DNA of 56,930 nucleotides from Planctomycetaceae bacterium (GCA_020426505.1 JAGQPX010000109.1:1-56930), one strand, 5' to 3'; shown: positions 1 through 11,500, counted from the stretch's first letter. Translations and numbers: made by a program. The notes: a model not told the origin generated them from the letters alone.

Positions 1-31
1 TATCAACTTAACGGAGTAGTGCTAATCAGCC

Positions 32-2161
32 ATGGAACAACGGAAATTCTATCTCAATCTGGTGATTGTCGTCGCACTCGGCTTAGCGTGGGTGAATCTG
101 GCTCCCAGGTTGTTGCCGGGGCTCTTCCCTCCTCCCCCCAAAGCCCCACCCCGCGCCCCGGCCGTTGCGAAAGATGCTCAGGAACAACTGGCGGAAAGCA
201 ATCCCAACGCAGACACCGATGCCGAGGGGGAGACCATCGAGACGGCTGACATCGCTGAAACGGAAGTTGCCAAAGTTCCTGATGAACTTCATGAGCATCC
301 CCATCAACTGGTCGAACTCGGTTCACTCGACCCCACCTCGGGCTACTTCCAAAGGGTAACGATCAACTCGACCGGTGCGGCGATCGCCGCCGTCGAACTC
401 AACGATCCGAGATACATTCAGGCCGACAACCGTGAACTCCCCTTGAAACTGGTCGGCAGCAATCCCAAAACCGACCTGGAGACTCTGCAACTTTCCATCG
501 TGGAAATCGACGCTCAACTCTCGAAGTTGGGGACGTCACTCAACAAAGTCGACTGGGAAGTAATCCCCGGCGAGACCCCCGAGAGTAAGGTGACGCTCCA
601 GTACCGTGCGCCCGACGGCAGCATCGAAATCAGGAAGCACTTTCACCTGAATAAAGGCAATCCCGACGACCGCGATGCGGACCCGATGGGATACCAATTG
701 GAGTTCGACCTGGAGATTGTCAACCTCACTAGCGAGCCCAGAGAACTCACCTACATGCTACAAGGCCCCGTCGGACTTCCCTTGGAAAACAAGGAGAACT
801 CGCGCGCCTTCATCGAGGTGAAAGTGGGAGCACTGGAAGAACCCACGGACCCGGACGATGTGACGGCGATCCAACAATACGCTGGCAAGATCGTCGAGCA
901 GACTGACGAGGCGGAATCCAAGAACGATCCTGATGAGGTCGAGGACTGGAAGGCTCCGCTCAAGTACATCGGCGTCGATGTGCAATACTTCGCCGCACTG
1001 CTGTTTCCCGAAGCGAACCAGTTGCAGTCTCGCTTCTTCAAGGAAGCAAGGCCGATCGTGGTCACCAAGGACCCGAAAAGGGATGCCTGGAGCGACGTGA
1101 GCGTGCAGTTGCGTTCGGAGCCCTTCACCATCACTCCGGGCGAACCACTTAAGCATGAATTCCATCTGTTTTTCGGCCCCAAGCGAAGCGATCTGTTGCA
1201 GCCGCTCGGAGCCGGGGGGGTCAAGACGTTCGGCTGGTTCAGGGTCATCAGCCGGGGGATGCTCTCCATCCTGCACTTCTTCCACGACACGCTGATGGCT
1301 CCCTACGGACTCGCCATCATTCTGTTGACCGTCGTCGTACGGGCCTGCCTGTTCCCCGTGTCGCGAAAGATGGCGCAGAACCAGCAGCGGATGAAGGAAC
1401 TCCAGCCCAAGATGCAGGAGATCCGTACCAAGTACAAAGACGATCAGGAGAAGATGGCCCAGGCCTATCGCGAGTTCATGGCGAAGAACGGGTTCAACCC
1501 GCTCGCCGGCTGCCTGCCGATGTTTCTGCAACTGCCCATCTTCCTCGGTCTGTATCAGGCACTGCTGAACTCGGTCGACCTGCGAATGGCAAAGTTCCTG
1601 TGGGTCGATAATCTCGTCGCTCCCGATCAGTTGTTTGCCTTTGGGTTTGCACTCCCACTTGTTGGCTGGACTCACTTCAATCTGCTGCCGTTGATCACCG
1701 TCGCACTCTTCGCAATCCAGCAGAAGATGTTCATGCCGGAGCCGACGACCGAAGAGCAGGAAATGCAGCAGAAGATGATGAAGTATCTCAATGTGTTCAT
1801 GCTCTACATTTTCTACAGCATGCCGGCCGGTCTGTGTGTGTACTTCATCACCTCGAGTGGATGGGGCATCATCGAACGCAAGCTGCTCGTGCTCACGGGA
1901 GATGGAGGCTCAACGGAGTCTTCGTCCGATGTGGCCGACGGCAACGAGCAGAGTGATCGAAAGGGGCCGGACGGCAACGATCGACGCGGCGGATCCGGCA
2001 ACGAACCGGACGACGATACCCCCAAAGCCCCCGGGTTCCTGCAACGCATCATGGAAGCGGCCGACGAAGCTCGCAACCAGACAAACGGTTCCATCTCCAA
2101 GCGTGATAATCGGAATCAGGGGAAGGGCGGAGGACGAAAGAAGTCCAAAGGCCGTCGTTGA
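32..2161 (+). CDS. yidC: Membrane protein insertase YidC
   Basis: YidC inserts and folds inner-membrane proteins, with SecYEG or alone. The 709-residue product has an N-terminal membrane segment (about residues 8-28), a large periplasmic domain (about 60-390), and the YidC/Oxa1 core (about 400-630). The core holds the groove arginine at about R437 in VVVRACLFPV, a cytoplasmic Gln/Lys-rich helical hairpin, and the conserved GCLPMFLQLPIFLGLYQAL stretch. The C-terminus is a low-complexity basic tail rich in K, R and G, as in YidC proteins that contact ribosomes. It is longer than the usual 550-600 residues because of an acidic linker after the first membrane helix and the tail. The start is an ATG with a GGAG-like site roughly 15 bases upstream. 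The rest of any rnpA/yidC operon lies outside the window. Confidence 0.96.
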   Translation: MEQRKFYLNLVIVVALGLAWVNLAPRLLPGLFPPPPKAPPRAPAVAKDAQEQLAESNPNADTDAEGETIETADIAETEVAKVPDELHEHPHQLVELGSLDPTSGYFQRVTINSTGAAIAAVELNDPRYIQADNRELPLKLVGSNPKTDLETLQLSIVEIDAQLSKLGTSLNKVDWEVIPGETPESKVTLQYRAPDGSIEIRKHFHLNKGNPDDRDADPMGYQLEFDLEIVNLTSEPRELTYMLQGPVGLPLENKENSRAFIEVKVGALEEPTDPDDVTAIQQYAGKIVEQTDEAESKNDPDEVEDWKAPLKYIGVDVQYFAALLFPEANQLQSRFFKEARPIVVTKDPKRDAWSDVSVQLRSEPFTITPGEPLKHEFHLFFGPKRSDLLQPLGAGGVKTFGWFRVISRGMLSILHFFHDTLMAPYGLAIILLTVVVRACLFPVSRKMAQNQQRMKELQPKMQEIRTKYKDDQEKMAQAYREFMAKNGFNPLAGCLPMFLQLPIFLGLYQALLNSVDLRMAKFLWVDNLVAPDQLFAFGFALPLVGWTHFNLLPLITVALFAIQQKMFMPEPTTEEQEMQQKMMKYLNVFMLYIFYSMPAGLCVYFITSSGWGIIERKLLVLTGDGGSTESSSDVADGNEQSDRKGPDGNDRRGGSGNEPDDDTPKAPGFLQRIMEAADEARNQTNGSISKRDNRNQGKGGGRKKSKGRR

Positions 2162-2203
2162 CCGCGGTCAAGATTCACTTCGGTGTCTACGTCAATCTGC
2201 CAC

Positions 2204-2476
2204 TCACTCGTCAGTCGCTTTGGCCTTCGCCGCTTCCTTTTCGCGGAGTCGGATGAGCCATCGTCCCCAAGTGAGATAATGTACGGCGAAGAACCCAACG
2301 CCGCAGACGAGAATCAACACCAACCCTCGAACCTGTGGAAGCACCAGGGAAACGAGTGCGACGAATCCGAATGCCAGCATGAGCAGCCCGATCAAAGCGG
2401 CAAACGTCGCGGAGTTTCGCTCCTGTTGACGCCGTCCCCCCTTGGACGGCAACCGTGGCAGTTGACCGTCGGGCAT
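2204..2476 (-). CDS. Small two-helix membrane protein, unknown function
   Basis: The 90-residue product has two predicted membrane helices (about residues 24-46 and 50-66, with LIGLLMLAFGFVALVSLVL in the first) between a basic N-terminus and a Lys/Ala-rich charged C-terminus. I do not recognise a named family. Its ATG shares one base with the TGA of the upstream SRPBCC gene (TGATG on the minus strand), so the two are probably translated together. That coupling is the best evidence that this short frame is real. It ends about 40 bases from the convergent yidC stop. Confidence 0.72.
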   Translation of the reverse strand: MPDGQLPRLPSKGGRRQQERNSATFAALIGLLMLAFGFVALVSLVLPQVRGLVLILVCGVGFFAVHYLTWGRWLIRLREKEAAKAKATDE

Positions 2477-2931
2477 CAGGCGGCCCCACCTTCGAGGATC
2501 TGCTTGAGCATCTGATTCCGGGAAAAGATGCCCTCGTCCAGAGATTCGAGGATCCGCGATTCGGTCAGCAGCATGCCGATCAAGCCGCCCGGCGGCTCAA
2601 ACCGCACTTTGTCGACAACGATCGTCGTATCGCCTTCCGGGATGAACAGATGCTCGTGAATCCACTGCTTCATCGGACCTTCCACCTGCTGTTCGAGGTA
2701 TCGCTCCGGTCGCTCGAACTCCAGGATTTCGTACACGACGGACTGAGTCTGCCCGAACCCCTGAATGTCAAAATGCAGCATCGAGCCCTGCTCAAAACGT
2801 TCGGGCGCCTGCGTGAACGCCACCCCCAGGTGACCCTGACTGATTTTTTCGTGATTCCGAGTCACGCTGAAGAAGTCAAACACATCCTCAACGCTGCGCT
2901 CGATCGTCACCCGGTCTTCAAAACTGGCCAT
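2476..2931 (-). CDS. SRPBCC (START-like) family protein
   Basis: The product, 151 residues from the chosen start, is a ligand-binding helix-grip protein of the polyketide cyclase / cell-division inhibitor (SulA-homologue) type. It opens with FEDRVTIERSVEDVFDFFS, the usual first strand and helix, followed by the alternating strands and the long C-terminal helix of the fold. The ATG at 2931 is chosen because GGGAAGG lies just upstream and the fold starts directly after it; the in-frame extension to 3012 adds residues with no SRPBCC similarity. The stop overlaps the start of the small membrane protein. The ligand cannot be told from sequence. Confidence 0.83.
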   Translation of the reverse strand: MASFEDRVTIERSVEDVFDFFSVTRNHEKISQGHLGVAFTQAPERFEQGSMLHFDIQGFGQTQSVVYEILEFERPERYLEQQVEGPMKQWIHEHLFIPEGDTTIVVDKVRFEPPGGLIGMLLTESRILESLDEGIFSRNQMLKQILEGGAA

Positions 2932-3074
2932 ATCCTTCCCTCGGCCCGGCGAATATTCCACACTAACGCCACCCATCCTAGACGGGGCGTTGAGTCGACG
3001 GAAGTGAGTCATCAGATTTGAAGTCGATCGTTATTCGAGACTGAATTGGAACAGGCATAACAGGAGAACGCATC

Positions 3075-4556
3075 ATGGAGAGTCAATTCACGACCGAGCC
3101 ACTCGCAGACGTCACCGCCGATTGGCTCATTGTCGGCCTGTTTGCTCCGGGAGAATTCAGTCGAGAGGTCGCTGCCCTCGATCAGTCACTGGGCGGCCAA
3201 CTCATGCGACTGAAGGAGGCAGGGGACCTGACCGGCAAACTGGGGGAGACACTCGTCATCCCCGACGCTCCCGCGATCGCTGCGAAACGACTGCTACTGG
3301 TCGGCCTTGGCGATCCCGACAAGCCGGATCTGCGTTCGCTCCGCAAAGCGTTCAGCACCGCAGCCATTCAGGTCTCCACAAAAGCTGATCTGTCGATCGC
3401 ATGTGCCCTGCCGGAAGTGACTGATGAGCGTTTGTCAGCCACGATGATCGCTCAGGAGATTGCAACTTCGCTGTGTGTCGGGAGCGTCGGCCCCGGCGTC
3501 TATCACTCTCAGCCGAACCGACATGCGTTTTCCAGCGTCACCTATGTGTTGACGAACGAAGCGGCGACCGACGAAGTCCGGGCCGCCGTGGAACGCGGCA
3601 ACGTGCTGGGCGAGTCGGTGAATCTCGTCAGGGAACTGGTCAATCGGACAGCTGCCGACGTTTACCCGGAGACATTCGCTCAACGGGCCGATCAACTCGC
3701 GACGGAATTCGGACTGAGCTGCGAGATTCTCGACGAGATCTTCATCCGTCAGGAAAAGATGGGCTCCCTGTTGGGGGTCGCCCAGGGAAGCGACCGGCCG
3801 CCGCGTGTCGTCATCCTGCGATACAATGGAGCTGGCGCCGGAAAGCCGGTGACGGCTCTCGTCGGCAAGGGCGTCACGTTCGACAGCGGCGGATTGTCTC
3901 TCAAGCCGACCGCGTCGATGAATACCATGAAATCCGACATGGCCGGAGCAGCAACCGTACTCGGAACCATGACGGCGATCGCGCGCCTGAAGCTGCCGGT
4001 CAACGTAATCGGCGCCTGCGGACTCGCCGAAAACATGATCAGCGGCTCTGCCTATAAACTGGGGGATGTGCTCACCGCCCGTAACGGGACGACCATTGAG
4101 GTGCTCAACACCGACGCCGAAGGCCGACTCGTTCTCGCTGATGTGCTGTCCTACATTGTCGATCAAAAAGTCGACCGAATGATCGACCTTGCGACGCTCA
4201 CTGGCTCGTGCGTTGTTGCATTAGGCGAGAACATCACCGGGGCCTTCACCAATGATCAGAACTGGTGCAATGAAGTTCTCTCAGCCGCGACGAAAGCCGG
4301 TGAGCAAGTGTGGCAACTCCCGATGGAGGAAGAATTCGCCGAGCAATTGAAGTCCGATGTGGCGGACATCAAGAACGTCGGCACACGCTGGGGGGGAGCA
4401 TCGATCGCTGCGAAGTTCCTTGAGAAATTCGTTGCCGAAGTCCCGTGGGTGCACCTCGACATCGCCGGACCGTCTTTCGCAGAGAAGGGGAGTCCGCACC
4501 AAGATAGCGGCGGCACCGGGGCCATGCTGCGCACACTCGTTGAACTGCTCAGCTGA
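3075..4556 (+). CDS. pepA: Leucyl aminopeptidase (M17 family)
   Basis: This cytosolic dimetal exopeptidase releases N-terminal residues, preferring Leu, in peptide turnover. The 493-residue length is normal for PepA. The N-terminal macro-like domain covers about residues 1-165 and the catalytic domain the rest. Metal and catalytic residues are visible in GKGVTFDSGG (K265, D270) and in the family signature NTDAEGRL (N345 to L352, with D347, E349 and R351). The ATG follows CAGGAGAA with good spacing. It is transcribed away from the SRPBCC gene, with which it shares a gap of about 140 bp. Some PepA proteins also bind DNA, but nothing here shows that role. Confidence 0.97.
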   Translation: MESQFTTEPLADVTADWLIVGLFAPGEFSREVAALDQSLGGQLMRLKEAGDLTGKLGETLVIPDAPAIAAKRLLLVGLGDPDKPDLRSLRKAFSTAAIQVSTKADLSIACALPEVTDERLSATMIAQEIATSLCVGSVGPGVYHSQPNRHAFSSVTYVLTNEAATDEVRAAVERGNVLGESVNLVRELVNRTAADVYPETFAQRADQLATEFGLSCEILDEIFIRQEKMGSLLGVAQGSDRPPRVVILRYNGAGAGKPVTALVGKGVTFDSGGLSLKPTASMNTMKSDMAGAATVLGTMTAIARLKLPVNVIGACGLAENMISGSAYKLGDVLTARNGTTIEVLNTDAEGRLVLADVLSYIVDQKVDRMIDLATLTGSCVVALGENITGAFTNDQNWCNEVLSAATKAGEQVWQLPMEEEFAEQLKSDVADIKNVGTRWGGASIAAKFLEKFVAEVPWVHLDIAGPSFAEKGSPHQDSGGTGAMLRTLVELLS

Positions 4557-4585
4557 CGTCGTGACGCCTCACGAGACGACGCACA

Positions 4586-5881
4586 TCACACGAATGACGT
4601 GACGCCCGGTCGTGCCATTGGTCGCACGTCAACGGTGGCGTTCCAGTCGTGGAGATCGGGTGGCATCAACACCTGCTCGGACGCCATCGCCTGTTCCCAC
4701 GTGAGTTGTTTGCCGGTGTAGGCCGCTTCGCGTCCCATGATCGCGGCGATCGTGCTGGTCATCATGCGATCCCCGTTGTTGATCGGCTCGCCGGCGCGAA
4801 TCGATGAGAACATCTCATTATGCTCGGTCTGATACATGTCGTTCGAATCCCCCTTGTACCGCCAGGGACGCACGCCGGAGATCGAGACGCGGCCGCGAAT
4901 GTCCCCCTCGCCTTCGGTGCCGAGGACGTTGAGGTAGTTTTCGTTGTGACAGCCGGGGATTTGCCGCTGGGCGAGAAAGCCTCTCACGCCATTCTCCCAG
5001 AGGTAGTTTACCTCGATATGATCGAAAATGTTGCCGCCGTGCGCCGGAATCTGCCGACCGCCGACAGCCGTGCAACTCACCGGTGGGACGTCACCCATGG
5101 CCCACATCAGCCAGTCGACCGTGTGACACGCCTGCTCGACCAGTCCGTCCCCGGAGATGAAGTCGAAGTTGTACCAGTTGCGGACCATCCACTCGAGATC
5201 CGTGAGTCCCTCGGGCCGCGTGTCCGCTTCGGGCATCGGCTTGACCGGGCCGGTGAGGTAGGTGCCGTACAGACATCGCACATCCCCAATCTGTCCGTCT
5301 GCGATCCGCTGAAAGAGTTCGCGGCGCGGATTGTCGTATCGCCAGCAGAAACCGGCGACCATCGCCTTGCCGTTGCCCTCCGCCTTCCGGACCGCATCCA
5401 TCGCCATTTTGGCTCCGCCGAAATCGACCGCCATCGGCTTTTCGGTGAAGATGTGCTTGCCCGCATCGACGGCCGCCTTGAGATGTTGCGGCCTGAAACC
5501 GGGAGGAGTTGCCAGCAACACAACATCGACCGCGTCGATCACATGCTGGTAAGCATCGAGTCCGACGAACTGATGATCCTCGTCGACATGCACTTGCGCC
5601 CCGACGTCCGCATTCGACTTGAGGTTGTTGAGACTCCGCTGCAGATTGTCCTCGAAGGCATCACCCATGGCGACGAGTTTCGTCTGTGGATCCGCCAGCA
5701 ACGCCTGCCGTGCCGCTCCGCTTCCTCGACCTCCACAACCGACCAGACCGACCTTCAGCGTCTCATCACCCGCAGCGAACGCCCTCGGCTGTGCAGCAAA
5801 CGATGCCGCGAGGGCGGCTGTCGTGCCGACGGCGGTCGATGTCTTGAGGAAGTCGCGACGGGTCGAAGGAGTGGTGGGCAT
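4586..5881 (-). CDS. Gfo/Idh/MocA family oxidoreductase, TAT-exported
   Basis: The 431-residue NAD(P)-dependent sugar or cyclitol dehydrogenase-like protein carries an N-terminal twin-arginine signal (TRRDFLK, then an Ala-rich hydrophobic stretch to about residue 36). The Rossmann motif GLVGCGGRGSGAA follows, with EKP of the Gfo/Idh/MocA family in HIFTEKPMAVDF. Planctomycetes encode many such exported paralogues, generally linked to secreted carbohydrate conversion. The substrate is unknown. It is convergent with pepA (29 bp gap), with no obvious operon partner. Confidence 0.92.
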   Translation of the reverse strand: MPTTPSTRRDFLKTSTAVGTTAALAASFAAQPRAFAAGDETLKVGLVGCGGRGSGAARQALLADPQTKLVAMGDAFEDNLQRSLNNLKSNADVGAQVHVDEDHQFVGLDAYQHVIDAVDVVLLATPPGFRPQHLKAAVDAGKHIFTEKPMAVDFGGAKMAMDAVRKAEGNGKAMVAGFCWRYDNPRRELFQRIADGQIGDVRCLYGTYLTGPVKPMPEADTRPEGLTDLEWMVRNWYNFDFISGDGLVEQACHTVDWLMWAMGDVPPVSCTAVGGRQIPAHGGNIFDHIEVNYLWENGVRGFLAQRQIPGCHNENYLNVLGTEGEGDIRGRVSISGVRPWRYKGDSNDMYQTEHNEMFSSIRAGEPINNGDRMMTSTIAAIMGREAAYTGKQLTWEQAMASEQVLMPPDLHDWNATVDVRPMARPGVTSFV

Positions 5882-6208
5882 ATCCAGAATCCGGAATGGA
5901 CAACAGGCGGGATGTCACTGGACCAACAGCTGCCAGTGAAAACATCGATATGGTAGGAAATCTCCATTCATCACAACACCCGTAACGTCGAAATGCAAGC
6001 AATGTTGATTCGATGTTCGTCGGTCAATCTGATGTTCGAGTAGTAAGGCATCTCGGCTCTGAGCAATCCGGCGGACTTTGGTGACCCAGACAACAGACGT
6101 CCCGGACGAATTTCTGTTAAATAGGTGCATCCTTCCCACCCCAACAGATGTGTGAATTCTTCATCCGGATTGACGAACATCCGAAACCACAAGTGACAGA
6201 GACAGACC
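5882..6208. other. Gap between divergent genes, no firm feature
   Basis: This 327 bp stretch separates the divergent oxidoreductase and FAD-protein genes and should hold both promoters. I find no consensus -35/-10 pair, no stable hairpin with a T-run and no convincing short gene. Short open frames here continue from coding shadows and have no ribosome-binding site. Confidence 0.5.
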
Positions 6209-7729
6209 GTGTACGAGATCCCTGCACTCAAGCCGTTCGATGAGCATAACCGGTTGCTCGCCGCCAACGTGCATCCGTCCGACTGGGTGAACCCGACGCC
6301 GTCCGGTCGATACAACCTTGTGGTCATCGGGGCAGGCACCGCAGGCCTGGTGACAGCTGCCGGAGCTGCGGGACTGGGGGCAAAGGTCGCGCTCATTGAG
6401 AGACACCTCATGGGGGGCGACTGCCTTAACGTCGGCTGTGTCCCCTCAAAGGGCATCATCAGCGCCGCACGAGCAGCCGCTGCCGTGCATGACTCTGCGA
6501 AGTTCGGAGTGCGCGTGCCTGACGGAGTCAGTGTCGACTTTGCAGCCGTGATGGAACGGATGCGACGCCTGCGCGCAAGCATTGCCCCTGTCGACTCAGC
6601 GACGAGGTTTCGCGATCTTGGCGTCGATGTCTATCTGGGAGACGGACAGTTCATCAACTCGAATACCGTGCAGGTGGGTGATGCGAAACTGCAATTCAAG
6701 AAGGCCGTCATCGCCACCGGCGCACGAGCTGCTGCGCCGCCCATCCCGGGACTGGATGATGTCGACTATCTCACCAATGAGACGGTCTTCTCGCTGACAG
6801 AACTGCCGCCGCGGCTTGCGGTCATTGGTGCGGGTCCCATCGGTTGTGAGATGGCCCAGACATTCGCACGCCTCGGATCGGAGGTGTATCTCATCGAGGC
6901 GGCTCACGGAGTTCTGCCCCGCGAAGACCCGGAGGCGTCAGCAATCATCGAGGAATCACTCAAGAAAGACGGCGTCAAACTCCTCTGCTGCGGAAAGGAG
7001 ACAACGCTCCACAAGTCGGACGAGGGCATTCGTGTCACACTCACTTCACACGAGCAGGCGTATGACATCACTGTCGATCAATTGCTTGTCTCAGTCGGCC
7101 GTAAGCCCAACGTCGACGGGCTCGGCCTCGACGCGGTCGGCGTGAATTACGATGACCGCAAAGGAGTCGAGGTCAACGACCGACTGCAAACAACAAACCC
7201 GAACATCTTCGCGGCGGGCGACATCTGCTCGAAGTACCAGTTCACGCACGCGGCGGACTTCATGGCCCGCATCGTCATTCAGAACGCTCTGTTCTTCGGA
7301 CGAGCCAGGCTCAGCGCGCTCACGATCCCGTGGTGCACGTACACATCGCCAGAAGTGGCTCACGTCGGCATGACAGAGAGGGACGCACACGACTCAGGCG
7401 TCGCCATCGACACCTTCACGCAACACTTCAAGGACGTTGACCGTGCCGTTCTGGATGGCGAATCGGAGGGATTCGTCAAAGCTCACGTCAAACGAGGGAC
7501 GGACGAGATCGTCGGTGCCACGATTGTCGCCTCGCACGCCGGCGACCTGATCGGCGAGATGTCACTCGCGATGACGCACGGCCTCGGCCTCAAGAAGATC
7601 GGCTCGACCATCCATCCCTATCCCACACAAGCCGACGCCATTCGTAAGCTGGGCGATCAGTTCAACCGGACCCGGCTCACGCCAACCGTCAAGAGCCTGA
7701 TGCAAAAGTGGCTCGCGTGGAACCGCTGA
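6209..7729 (+). CDS. FAD-dependent pyridine nucleotide-disulfide oxidoreductase
   Basis: The product is a class I flavoprotein disulfide reductase of 506 residues, of the kind often labelled mercuric reductase-like. The FAD-binding motif is VVIGAGTAGLVTA, the redox pair is C72/C77 in GGDCLNVGCVPSKG, the NAD(P)H motif is AVIGAGPIGCEMAQ, and the interface has HPYPTQAD. It lacks the N-terminal HMA domain and the C-terminal vicinal cysteines of true MerA (it ends MQKWLAWNR), and no mer genes are nearby, so Hg(II) reduction is not supported. About 30 extra residues precede the FAD motif. Translation starts at GTG, with only a weak upstream purine run. Confidence 0.9.
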   Translation: MYEIPALKPFDEHNRLLAANVHPSDWVNPTPSGRYNLVVIGAGTAGLVTAAGAAGLGAKVALIERHLMGGDCLNVGCVPSKGIISAARAAAAVHDSAKFGVRVPDGVSVDFAAVMERMRRLRASIAPVDSATRFRDLGVDVYLGDGQFINSNTVQVGDAKLQFKKAVIATGARAAAPPIPGLDDVDYLTNETVFSLTELPPRLAVIGAGPIGCEMAQTFARLGSEVYLIEAAHGVLPREDPEASAIIEESLKKDGVKLLCCGKETTLHKSDEGIRVTLTSHEQAYDITVDQLLVSVGRKPNVDGLGLDAVGVNYDDRKGVEVNDRLQTTNPNIFAAGDICSKYQFTHAADFMARIVIQNALFFGRARLSALTIPWCTYTSPEVAHVGMTERDAHDSGVAIDTFTQHFKDVDRAVLDGESEGFVKAHVKRGTDEIVGATIVASHAGDLIGEMSLAMTHGLGLKKIGSTIHPYPTQADAIRKLGDQFNRTRLTPTVKSLMQKWLAWNR

Positions 7730-7767
7730 TCGCTGGCGGTTTCGCATCGTTTGAAACGACAAGTCGT

Positions 7768-9198
7768 TCAGCTCATCGGGTACACGGTCACGCCGATGAG
7801 CACGGCTGCGAGGCCGACCACGCCCATGATGATTGACATGGGCGTGATGAACTTGAGGCCTTCGGCTTCCGTCATGCCGCTCATGCGGGTGACGACCCAG
7901 AAGCCACTGTCGTTCATCCAGGCGACCGGCTTCGATCCACAGCCAATGGCGAGTGCGAGGTACACCGGGTGAAAACCAAGATCGCCGCCGCTGGCGAGTC
8001 CAGACAGGATGCCGACGGCTGTAATCATCGCCACGGTGGCGGACCCCTGTGCGGTGCGGATCGCGGCAGTGATTGCCCATGCCATGGTGCAGATAATCGC
8101 CGGTGACGTACGCGGCAGGTCCTCAATCAGCCCGGCGACGTTCGTCTGCCTCAGGACTCCACCGAAGGCGCCGCCGGCAGCCGTGATGAGAATGATCACC
8201 CCGCCACTTGCGAGCGCTCCCTGAATCGCTTCGCCCAAGTCTTCGCGAGAGGTCCGCTTCTGCCAGACGAGTGTGATCATCGCGACGATCGCTGCGATCG
8301 TCAGGGCGATAGTCTTGTTCCCCAGCGCGTGGATGATTGTCGAGAGTGCACCGTCCGCTGTGACGAATCCACCCAGCAGTGGCTGGCCAGCAATCATGAT
8401 CACTGGCAGCACGATGGGCAGCAGCGAGAGCCACAGCGGCGGCAGTTGGCTCTCATCAAGCTCTGCGGCTTCTTTGAGTTGTTCGAGTGAGACATCGGGG
8501 GACTCACGCAGCGGCAGCGTCCACCAGCGATTCGCGAGCACTGCAAACAGGAATCCGGCTCCGGCCGTCAAGAGTCCCACAATGCCTCCCGCGATCATCA
8601 TCAAGCCGATGTCGACACCCAACTCTTCCGCCACGAACAACGGTCCGGGCGTCGGCGGAACCAGCGAGTGAGCCATCGTCGCACCACAGACGATCGTCAA
8701 AACATATAGTAAATAGTTGCGACCCGTCCGCATCTGCATCGCCTTGCCGAGCGGTATCATCAGATAGAACACGGTGTCAAAAAACACGGGGATGCCGAGC
8801 GTGAACCCGCTGAGCATGAACGCCACCGGAGCCGCCCGCTCTCCGAACCACGCCAGAGCCGTTCTCACAATCCGGTCCGCCGCTCCGCTATCGAGCAGGC
8901 ACTTGCCAATGATGGCCGCCATCGCGATCAGGATGCCGATTGTCGCACACGTGTCACCGAAGCCGGCTGCGACGCGCTCGCCGATTGTCTTGTCAGCTTG
9001 AGCCGCCGCCGCCTCTGAGGACAGCGACTTCGACTGCATGAAGTATTCCTCAATGTTGGCACGGGGAGTGATCGCTGCAACGACGAGTGCACCAAACACC
9101 AGAGCGAGAAATGCGTGCAACCGGAGCCAAAGGACACTGCCAATGACGGTCGTCACCCCGGCCAGAATCACCGCCAGCGTCACCCAGGTGTCGCTCAT
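7768..9198 (-). CDS. GntP family gluconate:H+ symporter
   Basis: The inner-membrane permease has 476 residues from the chosen start and 12 or more hydrophobic segments, typical of GntP/GntT transporters that import gluconate or related sugar acids with protons. Family-like stretches include GIPVFFDTVFYLMIPL and the AQGSATVAMITA loop near the C-terminus. ATG 9198 is preferred over 9231 because GGGGAA lies just upstream and the membrane segment follows directly. It is third in a minus-strand series after ilvB and a short gene. No gluconate kinase is near, so the substrate is uncertain. Confidence 0.93.
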   Translation of the reverse strand: MSDTWVTLAVILAGVTTVIGSVLWLRLHAFLALVFGALVVAAITPRANIEEYFMQSKSLSSEAAAAQADKTIGERVAAGFGDTCATIGILIAMAAIIGKCLLDSGAADRIVRTALAWFGERAAPVAFMLSGFTLGIPVFFDTVFYLMIPLGKAMQMRTGRNYLLYVLTIVCGATMAHSLVPPTPGPLFVAEELGVDIGLMMIAGGIVGLLTAGAGFLFAVLANRWWTLPLRESPDVSLEQLKEAAELDESQLPPLWLSLLPIVLPVIMIAGQPLLGGFVTADGALSTIIHALGNKTIALTIAAIVAMITLVWQKRTSREDLGEAIQGALASGGVIILITAAGGAFGGVLRQTNVAGLIEDLPRTSPAIICTMAWAITAAIRTAQGSATVAMITAVGILSGLASGGDLGFHPVYLALAIGCGSKPVAWMNDSGFWVVTRMSGMTEAEGLKFITPMSIIMGVVGLAAVLIGVTVYPMS

Positions 9199-9270
9199 GT
9201 TGTTCCCCGCTGAGAGTAGAGAGAAGCCCATTCTGGGCGCACAAACTCAGCGGTGCAAGGCGACCAGACG

Positions 9271-9513
9271 TCAGCTTACGCGTGACTCGTAGAGCTTCGC
9301 GATGTCGTCGGCTGTCACGGTGATGATGCGGGTGAAACCGGTGTGGGCCCGTTCGTAGACGATGTTGCCGGCGAGCTGTGGATTCTGATGGATGGCCGCA
9401 GCGACCCATTTGCGATCTTCGTCGGAGAGGTCGCCTACATCGTCTCCCCAGAGTGTCTTTGTCTCCACAACGAGGGAGTCCATCCGAGGATCGTACTTCT
9501 TGCCGGCTGCCAT
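9271..9513 (-). CDS. Short conserved-looking protein, unknown function
   Basis: The 80-residue soluble protein opens MAAGKKYDPRMDSL and ends ADDIAKLYESRVS. The composition is protein-like (mixed charged and hydrophobic, helical), with no Cys cluster, membrane helix or signal peptide. I do not recognise the family. It lies between ilvB and the GntP gene on the same strand. No clear ribosome-binding site precedes the ATG, and support comes mainly from position and composition. Confidence 0.6.
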   Translation of the reverse strand: MAAGKKYDPRMDSLVVETKTLWGDDVGDLSDEDRKWVAAAIHQNPQLAGNIVYERAHTGFTRIITVTADDIAKLYESRVS

Positions 9514-9610
9514 GGGTGACGCTTGGAAAATGAGGGGAGGGAGTGACTGAGTCGCAGTTTACCGGGAGGGGATTTGGTGACAAGGGTTGGACGTTCAATC
9601 CACCGGCGTG

Positions 9611-9674
9611 CCCCCTCACCCTGATTTCTCGCTGACGCTCGAAATCTGTCGCTCTCCCTCTGGGGGAGAGGGGG
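9611..9674. repeat. Palindromic CCCTCTCCC-type intergenic repeat
   Basis: Nested inverted repeats lie just past the ilvB stop: an outer CCCCTC/GAGGGG pair at the two ends, GATTTC (9623-9628) with GAAATC (9641-9646), and CTCTCCC (9652-9658) with GGGAGAG (9664-9670). Repeats of the CCCTCTCCC/GGGAGAGGG kind are scattered through many bacterial genomes. It may act as a 3' hairpin for ilvB mRNA, but it has no T-run on either strand. Confidence 0.6.
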
Positions 9675-9679
9675 TTTCA

Positions 9680-11500
<1,821 letters not shown>

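Noticed and set aside
758..1675. 305-codon minus-strand frame in yidC
   Set aside because: It is antisense to the conserved Oxa1 core and has no independent support.
2158..2171. TTGACCGCGGTCAA palindrome at the yidC stop as a terminator
   Set aside because: It has no loop and no T-run.
4820..5956. 378-codon plus-strand open frame opposite the Gfo/Idh/MocA gene
   Set aside because: It mirrors a clear oxidoreductase gene and shows no family features.
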